Below, one piece after another: positions 52,308-61,562 of a DNA stretch of 64,000 nucleotides. Source of the DNA: Methanofollis tationis (lineage in GTDB: Archaea; Halobacteriota; Methanomicrobia; Methanomicrobiales; Methanofollaceae). The stretch covers positions 259,104 to 323,103 of the forward strand of contig NZ_JABXWR010000001.1 of assembly GCF_013377755.1 (NCBI RefSeq), given 5' to 3'. Positions within the stretch are counted from its first letter, which is position 1. The number at the start of each line of letters is the position of its first letter. The translations under genes were made by a program, and so were the position numbers. Below the pieces are notes generated by a model that had not been told where the DNA came from, did no database searches, and saw only the letters and a program-made list of their open reading frames with translations.

Positions 52308-54103
52308 AGGTGCACCACCACTTTCTTTGCCTCTTCGACGCCGCGCACATCCAGCATCCCGCCGCCCTTTCCGGGATATACCGCGTGCCAGCCCTCGCCG
52401 GGCCCCAGGGCGCAGTTCCAGAGGCGCGTGAACTCGCCGTCGAGGTCGCTTGCGAAGTCGGGCTTCGGTTCGGCTCCCTCGCCGGCGTCCGACGAGATAT
52501 CGTAGATCACGAGGGCGAGGTTCTCGTGGGTGTGGTTATGGACGTCGATCTGCACCACACCCTCACGCACGCTCTTGCGCGCCACCAGCCGCCGCATGAT
52601 CCGCCCCTCGATCGCCGAGATGTCGGGCACCGGGCGCTCCACGATCTCGGCCACCTTCTCGGCGATCGCCGGCATCACGGCGCAGACCGCCCGCGCCCGG
52701 TCGTCCTGCTGCCGGTTCCGGTCCCGGCGGGAGAGGTAGGCCTTCAGCTCCCGCCCCAGGTCCTGGAGGGCGAGGGTGATCTCCTTCTCGACCTCGGGGA
52801 TCGAGGCGACGGCGTCCTTGCTCTCTGAGGTGAAGGGCACGTTCGTCGAGGCCACGTGGACAAGGACGAGCACCGGGCCGTTCGGGAGGCCGGCCTGGGA
52901 GAGCCCGTAACTCTTCCAGTTCACGTTCGAGACGGCGTTTGTTATCGCGCAGGCGCCCTGCTGGTAGATCAGGGGCACCCGGTTTGCAAACCGCATCACC
53001 TGCGCCGTCCCGTCGGCCGTGAGCTTGCCGCCGTAGCCGATCGCCGCCTCCACCACGAAGGGGTGGCCTGAGAAGACCGAGGGCGGGCGGGTGCGCGCCT
53101 TGACGAAGTCGAGCTGGAACTCTTTCTCGAGCCCCTGCGTGATCAGCTCCTCCCCGATCGGGGAGAGGCACTGGCTCATCGGCGGCGCCGGGACGTGCAC
53201 CGACTGCATCGCCATAAGAAGCGCCTTCTGCGCATCGGCGCCGAGGTTTTGCATCCGCGCCTTTGCGGGCAGGCCGGCCGCCCCGGCGATCTCCCCGGCG
53301 GTCTTCTTCCCGACGCGCGAGAAACTCTCGACCAGGAAATCTTCGAGCGTCGCCTCGGGCATCGCCGCCGCCATCCGCTTCAGCGTGCCGAGCTCGATCC
53401 CGTGCGGGTGGGGCTTGATCGCCTGCGGCGACCTGATCACCTCGTCGGAGACCCGCTCGAAGGTCGTCGCCTCGCCGTCGATCTCCACTCGGATCCGGGC
53501 GTGCGGGTTCACGACCGCCGTGTACTTCAGGTAGTCGATCAGGCGCTTTCTCGCCGCGAGGGAACTGGTGAACTCGAGCTCGATCCTGGTGCCGTGCGTC
53601 CGGTCCCAGGCGACCTCTTCGTGCTCCAGCACCTGCGGCTCGTTCGTCTCGGTCTGGATCATCAGGGAAAAACGGTGGGCCGGGACCTTTGCCGAGGTGC
53701 GGGAGACGACCATCGCGGGCGTCCCGGTGGTGAGCTGCGCATACAGCACCGCCGCCGAGATCCCGATCCCCTGCTGCCCGCGCGACTGCCTGATCTGGTG
53801 GAAGCGGGAGCCGTACAGGAGTTTTCCAAAGACATACGGCACGTTCTCCGGGACGATCCCGGGGCCGTTGTCCTCCACGGCCACGCGGTAGGCATCCGCC
53901 GAGACCTTCCGCACCGAGACGAAGATGTCGGGGAGCACTTCGGCCTCCTCGCAGGCGTCCAGGGCGTTGTCCACCGCCTCCTTGATCGTGGTGATGATCC
54001 CCCTCACCGGCGAGTCGAAGCCGAGGAGGTGTTTGTTCTTCTCGAAGAACTCGGCGACGCTGATGCTTTTCTGCTGTTTGGCCAGGTCTTCAGCGAGCGC
54101 CAC
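52304..54103 (-). CDS. top6B: DNA topoisomerase VI subunit B
   Basis: 599 residues. GHKL ATPase motifs are [21 protein letters not shown] (N box) and [17 protein letters not shown] (G1), then [19 protein letters not shown] (G2). The helix-two-turn-helix region and the transducer follow, with the conserved lysine in the switch region ([13 protein letters not shown] is the ATP lid). The C-terminal Ig-like domain is present. Complete. It overlaps the hisS end by 14 bases. Confidence 0.95.
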   Translation of the reverse strand: MALAEDLAKQQKSISVAEFFEKNKHLLGFDSPVRGIITTIKEAVDNALDACEEAEVLPDIFVSVRKVSADAYRVAVEDNGPGIVPENVPYVFGKLLYGSRFHQIRQSRGQQGIGISAAVLYAQLTTGTPAMVVSRTSAKVPAHRFSLMIQTETNEPQVLEHEEVAWDRTHGTRIELEFTSSLAARKRLIDYLKYTAVVNPHARIRVEIDGEATTFERVSDEVIRSPQAIKPHPHGIELGTLKRMAAAMPEATLEDFLVESFSRVGKKTAGEIAGAAGLPAKARMQNLGADAQKALLMAMQSVHVPAPPMSQCLSPIGEELITQGLEKEFQLDFVKARTRPPSVFSGHPFVVEAAIGYGGKLTADGTAQVMRFANRVPLIYQQGACAITNAVSNVNWKSYGLSQAGLPNGPVLVLVHVASTNVPFTSESKDAVASIPEVEKEITLALQDLGRELKAYLSRRDRNRQQDDRARAVCAVMPAIAEKVAEIVERPVPDISAIEGRIMRRLVARKSVREGVVQIDVHNHTHENLALVIYDISSDAGEGAEPKPDFASDLDGEFTRLWNCALGPGEGWHAVYPGKGGGMLDVRGVEEAKKVVVHL

Positions 54104-55322
54104 TGCCCGTCACCTCAGCGATGGCACTGGCGACCGTCATCTCGCGCTGCTCCCCTGCGTGCAGGTCCTTGAGGGTGACCGTCCCGGCCTCGGCCTCCCG
54201 CTTCCCGACGATGCAGGCATAGTCCGCCCCCTTTGCTGCGTGGGAGAGCTGCGCCCCGATGCCGCGCTCGAGGAGGTTCACCTCGGCGCGTACCCCGGCG
54301 GCCCGAATTTCCCGCGCCACCGCGAAGGCGTGCACCTGCATCTCTGCAGGGGCGAGGACGGCGACCACGGGCGGCCGCGGCGCTTCGATCTCGCCCAGGG
54401 AGACCATCACCCGGTCAAAGCCGATCGCAAACCCGCAGCTCGCCGTGTCCTCCCCGCCGAAGAGGTGGGCGAGGCGGTAGTTCCCGCCGCCGACCACCTG
54501 GTTCTCGGCGCCGAGATTGTGGGCGAAGCCCTCGAAGACCATGCCGGTGTAATAGTCGAGCCCCCGGGCGATCCCGAAGTTCACGGCGTACTCGATCTCC
54601 TCGCCCTCCAGGACCGAGAAGATCCCGCGGATCCGGTCTGCCTCAGGGATCTCGCCGCAGATCTCGAAGGCCTCCTCGGGGTCGGCGCACGAGACAAGAC
54701 CCGAGAGGGACGACTCGAGGTCTGCCTGACCGCAGGACTGGAGGCAGGCCGCGAGCCCTTCCAGATCTCTTTTGTCCAGGTATCCCATCACCTGACGCTG
54801 GAGGGCGGGGTCAACCCCGGCGAGGAGGTGCTTCATCGGGGCGAGGAAGCCCACCTTCAGGTCGTAGTCGAGGCCGACCGAGCGGAGGAGGTCGTCTGCG
54901 ACCATGATCACCTCGGCGTCGGCCGCCGCCGAGTCCGCCCCGATCAGCTCCACGCCGAACTGCCAGAACTGGCGATACCGCCCCTTCTGCGGCCGCTCGT
55001 ACCGGAAGCAGTCGGCCACATAGTACCAGCGGACGGGTTTGGGGATCGACCGCCCCTCGTTGACGAACATCCGTGCGACCGAGGCGGTCACCTCGGGCCG
55101 CAGGGTCATCTGGCGCCCGCCCTTGTCCTCGAAGGTGTACATCTCCTGCCTGATGTTCTCGCCCGAGCGCATGGTGAAGAGCTCGATGTGCTCGAAGGTC
55201 GGGGTGCAGACCTCGCCGTAGCCCCATCGTCCGGCCGCATCGCGCATCTTCGCCTCCGCGGCCCGCCGCTGCGCCATCTCGTCAGGCAGAAAATCCCTGG
55301 TCCCTCGTGGTTTCTGAAGCAT
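54090..55322 (-). CDS. hisS: histidyl-tRNA synthetase
   Basis: 410 residues. Class II aminoacyl-tRNA synthetase: motif 1 around EHIELFTMRSGENIRQEMYTFEDKGG, motif 2 FRYERPQKGRYRQFWQFGVE, histidine-specific loop ARGLDYYTGMVFEGFA, and motif 3 CGFAIGFDRVMVSLG. A C-terminal anticodon-binding domain (PPVVAVLAPAEMQVHAFAVAREIRAAG...) ends the protein. Charges tRNA(His). Complete and co-oriented with top6AB. Confidence 0.96.
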   Translation of the reverse strand: MLQKPRGTRDFLPDEMAQRRAAEAKMRDAAGRWGYGEVCTPTFEHIELFTMRSGENIRQEMYTFEDKGGRQMTLRPEVTASVARMFVNEGRSIPKPVRWYYVADCFRYERPQKGRYRQFWQFGVELIGADSAAADAEVIMVADDLLRSVGLDYDLKVGFLAPMKHLLAGVDPALQRQVMGYLDKRDLEGLAACLQSCGQADLESSLSGLVSCADPEEAFEICGEIPEADRIRGIFSVLEGEEIEYAVNFGIARGLDYYTGMVFEGFAHNLGAENQVVGGGNYRLAHLFGGEDTASCGFAIGFDRVMVSLGEIEAPRPPVVAVLAPAEMQVHAFAVAREIRAAGVRAEVNLLERGIGAQLSHAAKGADYACIVGKREAEAGTVTLKDLHAGEQREMTVASAIAEVTGSGAR

Positions 55323-55365
55323 TCACTCGACTCCTTGATGTACAGGTTGGGGGCGCTGTCTTATC

Positions 55366-55674
55366 TTACCTGCGCCGGGCCTTCCCGAGAAAACGGGTCA
55401 GCGCGCTCTCGTTCCCCTGCCAGACCCCCTCCTTCTCCACCCGCCCCTGCAGGTACAGGGCGAGCAGCACCGCCCCGAGGGCGAGGAACTCGAGGTCCGG
55501 CGAACTGTACGCCATCAGAAAACCCGCGAGGGCGAGCGCCGTATAGAGCACCCCGCGGTACGCCGCCTGCCGGTAGCCCGGGAGGGCGGTGCGGTAAAAG
55601 ATCCGTGCATCCCGCAGCCAGAGGAAAAAGGTCGCCGCCGTCCCGAGCCCGGCCACGTAGAGAAGATACGTCAT
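55366..55674 (-). CDS. small membrane protein
   Basis: 102 residues with three hydrophobic segments (about 1-18, 38-55, 62-78) and a basic C-terminus (RVEKEGVWQGNESALTRFLGKARRR). Not recognised. It is divergent from larB and co-directional with hisS (43 bases upstream), so it may be transcribed together with hisS-top6. Confidence 0.65.
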   Translation of the reverse strand: MTYLLYVAGLGTAATFFLWLRDARIFYRTALPGYRQAAYRGVLYTALALAGFLMAYSSPDLEFLALGAVLLALYLQGRVEKEGVWQGNESALTRFLGKARRR

Positions 55675-55704
55675 CCGGGTGGAGTTTTATTATCCGCCCA
55701 CATA

Positions 55705-55716
55705 ATACTGTAGTAT
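55705..55716. promoter_or_regulatory. small palindrome between divergent genes
   Basis: ATACT-gt-AGTAT lies seven bases before the larB start in the 48-base gap between divergent genes; ttttattat just before it is a TATA-like string. Candidate operator or start-region element of larB. Confidence 0.3.
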
Positions 55717-55722
55717 CTGACC

Positions 55723-56499
55723 ATGACCGCGGAGAAAAGCCTGAAGGAGGTGCTCGCCGCCCATGCCGCCGGCAGGCTCTCCACTGACGACGCACTCGAC
55801 CTGATCTCGGGTCTGCGGATCGAGCAGGTGGGGGAGCTTGCACGGATCGATCTCGGCAGGGAGATGCGCTGCGGCATACCTGAGGTGGTGCTCGCCGAGG
55901 GGAAGGAGACGGCCGATCTCGTCTCGATCATGGAGCATCACTGCGCGGCGGCCGGCCGCTGCCTTGCGACCAGGGTGACGCCGGCGCAGGCCGAAGAGGT
56001 GGCGCGGGCCGCTCGCGCCGCCGGGCTCTCCTGCCGCTACGAGGAGCGGGCGCGCACCCTCGTCCTCTCGAACGGACGGGAGGTGGCGAAGAGCGGCGGG
56101 ATCGTCGGGATCCTCACCGCCGGGACCGCCGATATCAGGGTCGCCGAGGAGGCGCGGGTCGTCGCCGAGGAGATGGGCTGCGAGGTGCGGACCGCCTACG
56201 ACGTCGGGGCGGCCGGCGTCCACCGTCTCTTCCCGGCGCTCAAGGGCCTCTCGAAGGCGCATGTCCTCATCGTCGCCGCCGGGCGCGAGGGCACGCTTCC
56301 GGCCGTCGTCGCCGGGCTCGTGGACCGCCCGGTGATCGGCGTCCCGGTCTCGACCGGCTACGGGTATATGGGCCAGGGGCAGGCGGCGCTTGCGAGCATG
56401 CTCCAGTCCTGCGCCGTGCTGACGGTCGTGAACATCGACGCCGGTTTCGTGGCCGGGGCGCATGCGGCGCAGATCGCAGCCCTTGCGGGGCGACGATGA
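55723..56499 (+). CDS. larB: LarB, pyridinium-3,5-biscarboxylate mononucleotide synthase
   Basis: 258 residues. LarB carboxylates and hydrolyses nicotinic acid adenine dinucleotide in the first step of nickel-pincer nucleotide synthesis. The C-terminal PurE-like domain is clear: [42 protein letters not shown], and [42 protein letters not shown]230 (QSCA) sits where the reactive cysteine of characterised LarB is found. Overlaps the NMN adenylyltransferase gene by four bases; LarE lies at 25.7 kb; LarC was not seen. Confidence 0.9.
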   Translation: MTAEKSLKEVLAAHAAGRLSTDDALDLISGLRIEQVGELARIDLGREMRCGIPEVVLAEGKETADLVSIMEHHCAAAGRCLATRVTPAQAEEVARAARAAGLSCRYEERARTLVLSNGREVAKSGGIVGILTAGTADIRVAEEARVVAEEMGCEVRTAYDVGAAGVHRLFPALKGLSKAHVLIVAAGREGTLPAVVAGLVDRPVIGVPVSTGYGYMGQGQAALASMLQSCAVLTVVNIDAGFVAGAHAAQIAALAGRR

Positions 56500-57002
56500 C
56501 GCGGGCGTTTTACATCGGGCGGTTCCAGCCCTACCACAACGGCCACCACTCGGTGCTGGAGCGCATCGCTCCCCTGGTGGACGAGATCGTCATCGGGGTG
56601 GGGAGTGCGCAACTCTCCCACGAGGTGGAGAACCCGTTCACCGCGGGCGAGCGGCTGATGATGATCGCGGCGGCCCTCGAGGAGATCGGCGTCCCCTATT
56701 ATGCCGTCCCGATCGAAGACCTCCGCAGAAACGCCCTCTGGGCCTCGCACGTCTTTTCCATGACGCCGTACTTCGATATCGTCTACTCGAACAACCCTCT
56801 CGTGATCAGGCTCTTCGACGAGGCCGGCATGCAGGTGAAGACCCTGCCGATGTACCGCCGGGACACGCTCTCCGGGACCGAGGTGCGCAGGCGCATGGTC
56901 GCCGGGGAAGAGTGGCGGAGCCTGGTGCCCGCTCCGGTCGCCGCGGTGATCGACGAGATAAACGGTGTCGAGCGGCTGAAACAGATCTCTTCCTCAGACT
57001 GA
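56496..57002 (+). CDS. nicotinamide-nucleotide adenylyltransferase, archaeal type
   Basis: 168 residues. The HIGH-type signature is [20 protein letters not shown] at the start; the second, ISSTxxR-like motif is [16 protein letters not shown] near residue 127. The enzyme joins NMN or NaMN with ATP to make NAD or NaAD. Because LarB uses NaAD, the four-base overlap with larB points to substrate supply. Complete frame; normal length for archaeal NMNAT. Confidence 0.92.
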   Translation: MTRAFYIGRFQPYHNGHHSVLERIAPLVDEIVIGVGSAQLSHEVENPFTAGERLMMIAAALEEIGVPYYAVPIEDLRRNALWASHVFSMTPYFDIVYSNNPLVIRLFDEAGMQVKTLPMYRRDTLSGTEVRRRMVAGEEWRSLVPAPVAAVIDEINGVERLKQISSSD

Positions 57003-57043
57003 GGCTGGCCTGAAACCCTTTATATTAACGCGCCGATAGATCG

Positions 57044-58360
57044 ATGATGTTCAGGTTTCTCAGGGGCCTTTTCGAGAAGGAGGAGAAGCCCTTTACCCTC
57101 ACCGTCAGGGAGGCGGAAGGCTGGCTGGACGGACGCGAGCGAGAGGTGGAGGAGGGGCTGCGGACAAAGACGGCGGAGACCCGCGCCGCCGTCGCGGACT
57201 GCCTCCAGGGCCTCGAAGAGGTGCTCCGCGACCTCGAGGCGGCAGAGGGGCGGGAAGATATCCACCCGAAGCTGCGGAGCGTCACCGATCGCTCTCTGCC
57301 CGTCTTCATCCCGGCGATGCGCCAGCAGATCGCCCGGCACCTGCCCGACGACCCCGACGCCTTCTATGCTGCGGCGGCCGATCTCCTCGCCGCCCTGTTA
57401 AAGGTCCAGAAGGGGCAGGGACGCTACCTCTCCGGGGTCTTTCCCGAGGAGATGAAGGAGGCCAAACACCTCACCGCCGGGATCGGCCGGTCGCTCAACG
57501 ACCTCACCGGTATCGTGAAGGAGGCGCGGGAGGCGCAGGGCCGCCTCGACGGCGCACGCGCGGCGCTGGCTGATCTCGAGGAGGGAGGGAACGATCTCCG
57601 GTCGGCCAGAGCGGCGATCCCCGCTCTGAAAAGCCGCATCTCCCGGGCCAGATCCACGATCGCCGAAAAAGAGGAGCTGGTCAGGATCCTCAGGGACGAT
57701 GCCGAATACCTCCGCTGCCTCGACCTCAGGGAGGGGGTGGAAACGCTCTCTGCCGGTGCTGCGAGGGCAGACCAGGACCTCAGGAACCTCGGCGCCCAGG
57801 CGGCCCGCGTGCTGCGCAAGGCCGAGCGGATCGCAGAGCGTGCCGGCGCGAAAGCCGATGCAAAGGCGCTTGCCGGATGCACCGCCCTCCTCGACGACCC
57901 GGCTGCCGCCGGCCCTGACGCCGTGCTGGCCGCCCTCCCCCCCGCGGCGGCGATGGTGAGGGCGCAGATCGCCCGCGGCGACCTCGCCCTGAAGGGGAAG
58001 GAAGATCTCGCCCTCTTCGGCGAGGACGACCGGATCGGCCAGGCCTTTCTCGACGCATTCAGCCGGTGCGCCCTGATGAAAGAGCGGCTCTCGGCCGCGC
58101 AGGAGGAGGTGCGGTCCTGCAGCCTTCCGGGTGAGATTGCAGACCTTGAAAAGGAGATCGCGGCGCTTTCCGCGGGCATAGAGGCCGACAGCACAGACCT
58201 TGGGGCAAAAGAGGAGGAGATCCTCCGCCTGGAGGAGAGCCTCCCGGCCCGCGCCCGCACCCTGCACGATGCCCTTGAAACCGTCGCGGGCCGTCCCCTC
58301 TCCCTTGAGGGGGAAGGCTTTGTCATAGCCGCAGAAACGAAAACCGCTCGAAATCGGTGA
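57044..58360 (+). CDS. unknown coiled-coil protein
   Basis: 438 residues, highly charged and alanine-rich, with long heptad stretches (residues about 150-240 and 340-400: ALADLEEGGNDLRSARAAIPALKSRISRARSTIAEKEELV; LPGEIADLEKEIAALSAGIEADSTDLGAKEEEILRLEESLPARARTLHDAL). The start MMFRFLRGLFEKEEKPFTL could bind a membrane surface. Not recognised; a methanogen-restricted structural or SMC-accessory-like protein is possible. Its 3' end overlaps the opposing phosphoesterase gene by 38 bases. Confidence 0.72.
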   Translation: MMFRFLRGLFEKEEKPFTLTVREAEGWLDGREREVEEGLRTKTAETRAAVADCLQGLEEVLRDLEAAEGREDIHPKLRSVTDRSLPVFIPAMRQQIARHLPDDPDAFYAAAADLLAALLKVQKGQGRYLSGVFPEEMKEAKHLTAGIGRSLNDLTGIVKEAREAQGRLDGARAALADLEEGGNDLRSARAAIPALKSRISRARSTIAEKEELVRILRDDAEYLRCLDLREGVETLSAGAARADQDLRNLGAQAARVLRKAERIAERAGAKADAKALAGCTALLDDPAAAGPDAVLAALPPAAAMVRAQIARGDLALKGKEDLALFGEDDRIGQAFLDAFSRCALMKERLSAAQEEVRSCSLPGEIADLEKEIAALSAGIEADSTDLGAKEEEILRLEESLPARARTLHDALETVAGRPLSLEGEGFVIAAETKTARNR

Positions 58361-59045
58361 CGGCGAACTCGGGGTGCGGCCCCATGCACGCCCCGACCCG
58401 GAGAATGGCCGGACGGTCGAGGGCGACGGTGTCGGAGGCCGGCACACCGCCTTCGTACCTGATCTGCCGGTTCACGATCCGTCCCCCCTCCAGCAGGCAG
58501 CAGATGGGCGTGTGCTGGTGGCCGCAGCAGAGGTGCCTGAGCCCCCGGCGTTCGAGTTCTGCAAAGGCCATCTCCGGCGTGTAATGGTAACCCGAGAGCG
58601 ACGGTCCGGGCCGCTCTGCGAGGCGCTGCCAGAACGGCTGATCGGTGAGGGCGTCGCCCAATCTGAGCGGTCCGCCGTGCACGAAAAGCGTGCGGTCGAT
58701 CACCGCCTCCACCGGCAGGTCCGCAATCTCGCCGAGAAGGGGCGACCCCGTGAGGGATGCGTGCGCGCGGATGCTTGCGGCGTCGCTCCCGCTCACCGGG
58801 ATCCCGTGCACAAAGGCATGGTCGTGGTTGCCCAGGAGCGAAATGACCCGGTACTCCGTTTTGAGCCGTTCCATTGCTGCAAGGGTCTCGGCCGGCGCGC
58901 AGCCGCGCCCGAGCAGATCGCCGAGGCTGACGATGCACTCGATATCCCCGAACAGTCCGGCGAATCGCCGGCCCTCCAGGAAGGATGCCACCTGCTCAAG
59001 CGCCCGGGCATCGGCATGGACATCTGAGAAGACGACGACGACCAC
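58323..59045 (-). CDS. calcineurin-like metallophosphoesterase
   Basis: 240 residues. Metal-site motifs in order: VVFSDVHADARALEQV (D, H), CIVSLGDLLGRGCAP (GD), ISLLGNHDHAF (GNHD), LFVHGGP and HLCCGHQHTPI (GHxH). This is the YfcE/DevT-like or PPP-like single-domain class with unknown substrate. Complete. Convergent with the coiled-coil gene. Confidence 0.88.
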   Translation of the reverse strand: MVVVVFSDVHADARALEQVASFLEGRRFAGLFGDIECIVSLGDLLGRGCAPAETLAAMERLKTEYRVISLLGNHDHAFVHGIPVSGSDAASIRAHASLTGSPLLGEIADLPVEAVIDRTLFVHGGPLRLGDALTDQPFWQRLAERPGPSLSGYHYTPEMAFAELERRGLRHLCCGHQHTPICCLLEGGRIVNRQIRYEGGVPASDTVALDRPAILRVGACMGPHPEFAVTDFERFSFLRL

Positions 59046-59095
59046 ACCTACGATCTACCACACCTTCATTTAAAAGTGCGGCGCACTATTGTGTG

Positions 59096-59440
59096 ATGAC
59101 AACAGGGCACGGAGTTCTGGATCGGCTCTGGCTTGCCGTTCCGGCCGTATCGTTCGGCGGCATCCTGGTATCGGCGCTTGCAATCTTCGCAGCAGGCGAC
59201 CTGATGTATGTAGACCACCCGATGTGGGGCATCGGCCTCTGGGCGAACATCGCGGCGTCGTTTATGCTCTGCCTCTATGCCTATACCAGGCCGAGAAAAG
59301 ATTTCGTGGCCCTGCTCGCCCCGATGTATGCGGTGATCATCTTCCTGGTCGGCGACTTTTCCACCGGTCCTGTCATGCAGGTGCTCTTTGCCGCCTCGAT
59401 CACCATCCTTGCCGTCAGGGTCGAGAAAAAGTTTCAATAA
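59096..59440 (+). CDS. small integral membrane protein
   Basis: 114 residues with four hydrophobic segments (about 11-32, 42-62, 70-88, 92-107). Not recognised. The ATG at 59096 was chosen over a possible GTG directly before it and over upstream extension that overlaps the divergent gene. aattatt-free GC-rich flanks give no clear promoter; ttcatttaaaagtg near 59085 may be one. Confidence 0.65.
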   Translation: MTTGHGVLDRLWLAVPAVSFGGILVSALAIFAAGDLMYVDHPMWGIGLWANIAASFMLCLYAYTRPRKDFVALLAPMYAVIIFLVGDFSTGPVMQVLFAASITILAVRVEKKFQ

Positions 59441-59461
59441 TTAGGAGTGGAAGTTTGGCAT

Positions 59462-59941
59462 ATGGGAAAGGCAGAGAAATATTTTGAGGCGTATATCGAG
59501 AGGATCAGGCCCGCATTTGAGGGGATGGACAGGGAGACCGCGCACGCCGTGGCCTCGGCGCTGCTTGGCTTCAAGTTCGGCCTCTACGGCAATGCGGTGA
59601 CCCGGGCCGATACGGCGCTTGAGCTGCTGAGCACCGGCAAGGCGCCTGAGGCACTCTCTGTGGCCATGCGTGTCCTGCGGACACGGGCGGCCAATCTCAA
59701 GGCAACGATCGTCGTCTCAGCCGATCTTCCGGTCTTCTTTCCTGATGATCGAGAGTATCTTGCGCTGGACCTTCCTGCCGATCTGGTCGAGGATCCCCAG
59801 AGCTACACCCTCGACAACGCCCTCCTCCTCCTCTATGCGGTGGGTCTGATCGCCTCGCCCGACGACGAGCAGGCGCTCGATGAGCACCGGGGCTTTCCCC
59901 TGCAGATCCTTAACTCCTATAGAAAAGCGCTTGATCTCTGA
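59462..59941 (+). CDS. unknown helical protein
   Basis: 159 residues from MGKAEKYFEAYIERIRPAFEGMDRETAHAVASALLGF, with GGAGTGG about ten bases upstream. Acidic, largely helical, ending DEHRGFPLQILNSYRKALDL. No motif recognised. The residue pattern PEALSVAMRVLRTRAANLKATIVVSADLPVFFPDD suggests a helical domain followed by short strands. A T6 string on the plus strand after the stop marks the end of the transcript. Confidence 0.65.
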   Translation: MGKAEKYFEAYIERIRPAFEGMDRETAHAVASALLGFKFGLYGNAVTRADTALELLSTGKAPEALSVAMRVLRTRAANLKATIVVSADLPVFFPDDREYLALDLPADLVEDPQSYTLDNALLLLYAVGLIASPDDEQALDEHRGFPLQILNSYRKALDL

Positions 59942-59957
59942 AAAAAATCTTTTTTGA
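59942..59957. terminator. A7/T6 tract between convergent genes
   Basis: aaaaaaatcttttttg directly after the stop at 59941 offers T-runs on both strands, so it could end transcription of this gene and of the convergent gene to the right. Confidence 0.5.
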
Positions 59958-59978
59958 CAGTTCTGCCTGGAAAACAGG

Positions 59979-60299
59979 TTATAACGAGTCGACCGAGATC
60001 CCCTCGAAGGACTCGGCGATCTCCCTGATCTCCCTGACGCCGAAGGCCGTCTGGACCGAGACGAGATCGATCTCGGCGGCGCACGAGCACATGTAGTCGA
60101 GAATATCGACCGAGAGCTCCTTGTGCTGCTGGCTCTTCCTGAGCTGGTCCATCAAAAACGACATCTTCTCAGGTCGTTCCGCCCGCAGTTTCGCAAGGGA
60201 AACGACGCACATAAAGATGCGGCTGAGGTTGCGGTCGCTGCCGGTGATCGTGTCGAAAAAGTTTCTGAGCACCTGCGCCTGATAGACCTCGCCGCCCAT
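59979..60299 (-). CDS. unknown small helical protein
   Basis: 106 residues, MGGEVYQAQVLRNFFDTITGSDRNLSRIFMCVVSLAKLRAERPEKMSFLMDQLRKSQQHKEL..., helical, with two closely spaced cysteines in DYMCSCAAEID. Not recognised. Lies downstream of the GTPase gene on the same strand (48 bases), so possibly co-transcribed with it. Confidence 0.6.
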   Translation of the reverse strand: MGGEVYQAQVLRNFFDTITGSDRNLSRIFMCVVSLAKLRAERPEKMSFLMDQLRKSQQHKELSVDILDYMCSCAAEIDLVSVQTAFGVREIREIAESFEGISVDSL

Positions 60300-60347
60300 G
60301 GATATCAGACCTTCATCGCCGTCGTTAAAAAAGATATCTGTTTTATC

Positions 60348-61520
60348 TCACTTCCGGGTGCTCACGATCTTGATGATGTCGCCGTCCTTCAGTTCGGTGC
60401 TCTCCTTGATCCGCATCCCGCTCCGGGCGTCGACGGCGTAGAGGAAGCCCTCGCCGATCTCGGTATGGACGCGGAAGGCGAGGTCCTTCGGGGTCGAGCC
60501 CCGGCGCATCAGGAAGGCGTCAGGGAGGACACGCCCCTGTTTATCGGTGAAATGGTGCTCGTCCTCCACCGGGTAGACGACGATCTGGTCGAGGAGTTCG
60601 AAGACCGCCCGGTTGATCGCCTGCTGGACCCCGGTGCCGCCGTGCTTCTGCATCAGGATGCCGAGCCGCTCGATCCCGGCCCGCTGCGCCGCGGTGAGTT
60701 TGGCATCCGCCCTGATCGTATAGGTGGGATCGCCCGGGAGATAATGGATAAACCCGCCCTCGGCCGCCATCCTGAGGGCGAGTTCGGCGGCGGCGCTTGC
60801 CGGCATGCAGCCGACGCCCTTCAATGCGTCGAGCATCTCGTCCGAGGCGGTGTCCATCTTGTTGCCGACGAAGAGCATCGGTTTGGTCTTCTGGAGCAGG
60901 CGGTCGCAGAAGGGGGCGAGATCCTCTTCGGTGGCGCGCCTGAGGTCGATCCCGACCTCGTCGGCGGCGTCCTTCACGTCTTCGTAGGTGATTGCAAGGC
61001 CGGCGAGCACCCCGGCGACTCCGTCGTAGACGTCGGAGAGCTTCGACTGGGCCTGCCGCTGGAGGCGGGGCCAGTGCTTGGCAAGGATGCCGACGACCCA
61101 CATCGTCATCTCGTAGCGGAGGAAGGCGATGTCTTCCTTGGGATCGTGGCTCCCGGCGTTCACCGGGTTGCCCTCGGCATCGGTTGCCCCGCTCGCGTCG
61201 ATGATATGGAGGATGGCGTCGGCCTCCCTCAGGTTGTCGAGAAACTGGTTCCCGAGCCCCTTGCCCTTATGGGCGTCGGGCACAAGCCCGGCCACGTCGA
61301 TGAAGGCGACGGGCACGAACCTGACGCCGTCCTTGCAGGCGGTGCAGCCCGAGAGCCCGAGGGCCTTGCACGGGCAGGTGGTGCGCACATAGGCGACGCC
61401 GTGGTTGGCGTCGATGGTGGTGAAGGGATAGTTGGCGATCTCGACCTGTGCCATGGTCGCGGCCTTGAAGAAGGTGGACTTACCGCAGTTCGGTTTGCCG
61501 GCGAGTGCGAGCGTAATCAT
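60348..61520 (-). CDS. YchF/OLA1-like GTPase with TGS domain (archaeal type)
   Basis: 390 residues. P-loop LAGKPNCGKSTFFKAA (8-16; C replaces the common V, as in archaeal members), YPFTTIDANHGVAYV (switch I region), VAFIDVAGLVPDAHKGKGLGNQFLDNLREAD (G3), and FVGNKMDTAS (G4, NKxD). A helical insert with CPCKALGLSGCTACKDG holds four cysteines, likely a zinc site. The C-terminal TGS domain ends DGDIIKIVSTRK. Members bind ribosomes or nucleotides; the archaeal role is undefined. Confidence 0.9.
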   Translation of the reverse strand: MITLALAGKPNCGKSTFFKAATMAQVEIANYPFTTIDANHGVAYVRTTCPCKALGLSGCTACKDGVRFVPVAFIDVAGLVPDAHKGKGLGNQFLDNLREADAILHIIDASGATDAEGNPVNAGSHDPKEDIAFLRYEMTMWVVGILAKHWPRLQRQAQSKLSDVYDGVAGVLAGLAITYEDVKDAADEVGIDLRRATEEDLAPFCDRLLQKTKPMLFVGNKMDTASDEMLDALKGVGCMPASAAAELALRMAAEGGFIHYLPGDPTYTIRADAKLTAAQRAGIERLGILMQKHGGTGVQQAINRAVFELLDQIVVYPVEDEHHFTDKQGRVLPDAFLMRRGSTPKDLAFRVHTEIGEGFLYAVDARSGMRIKESTELKDGDIIKIVSTRK

Positions 61521-61562
61521 AACAACTCTCTTTTACGTCTGCACGCTTATTAATCTGGTACC

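Noticed and set aside
53925-55787. Open plus-strand frame of about 620 codons
   Set aside because: It runs antisense to hisS and part of top6B, both of which have full motif sets; it has no family resemblance and arises from high GC.
60123-61553. Open plus-strand frame of about 476 codons
   Set aside because: Antisense shadow of the YchF-type GTPase gene.
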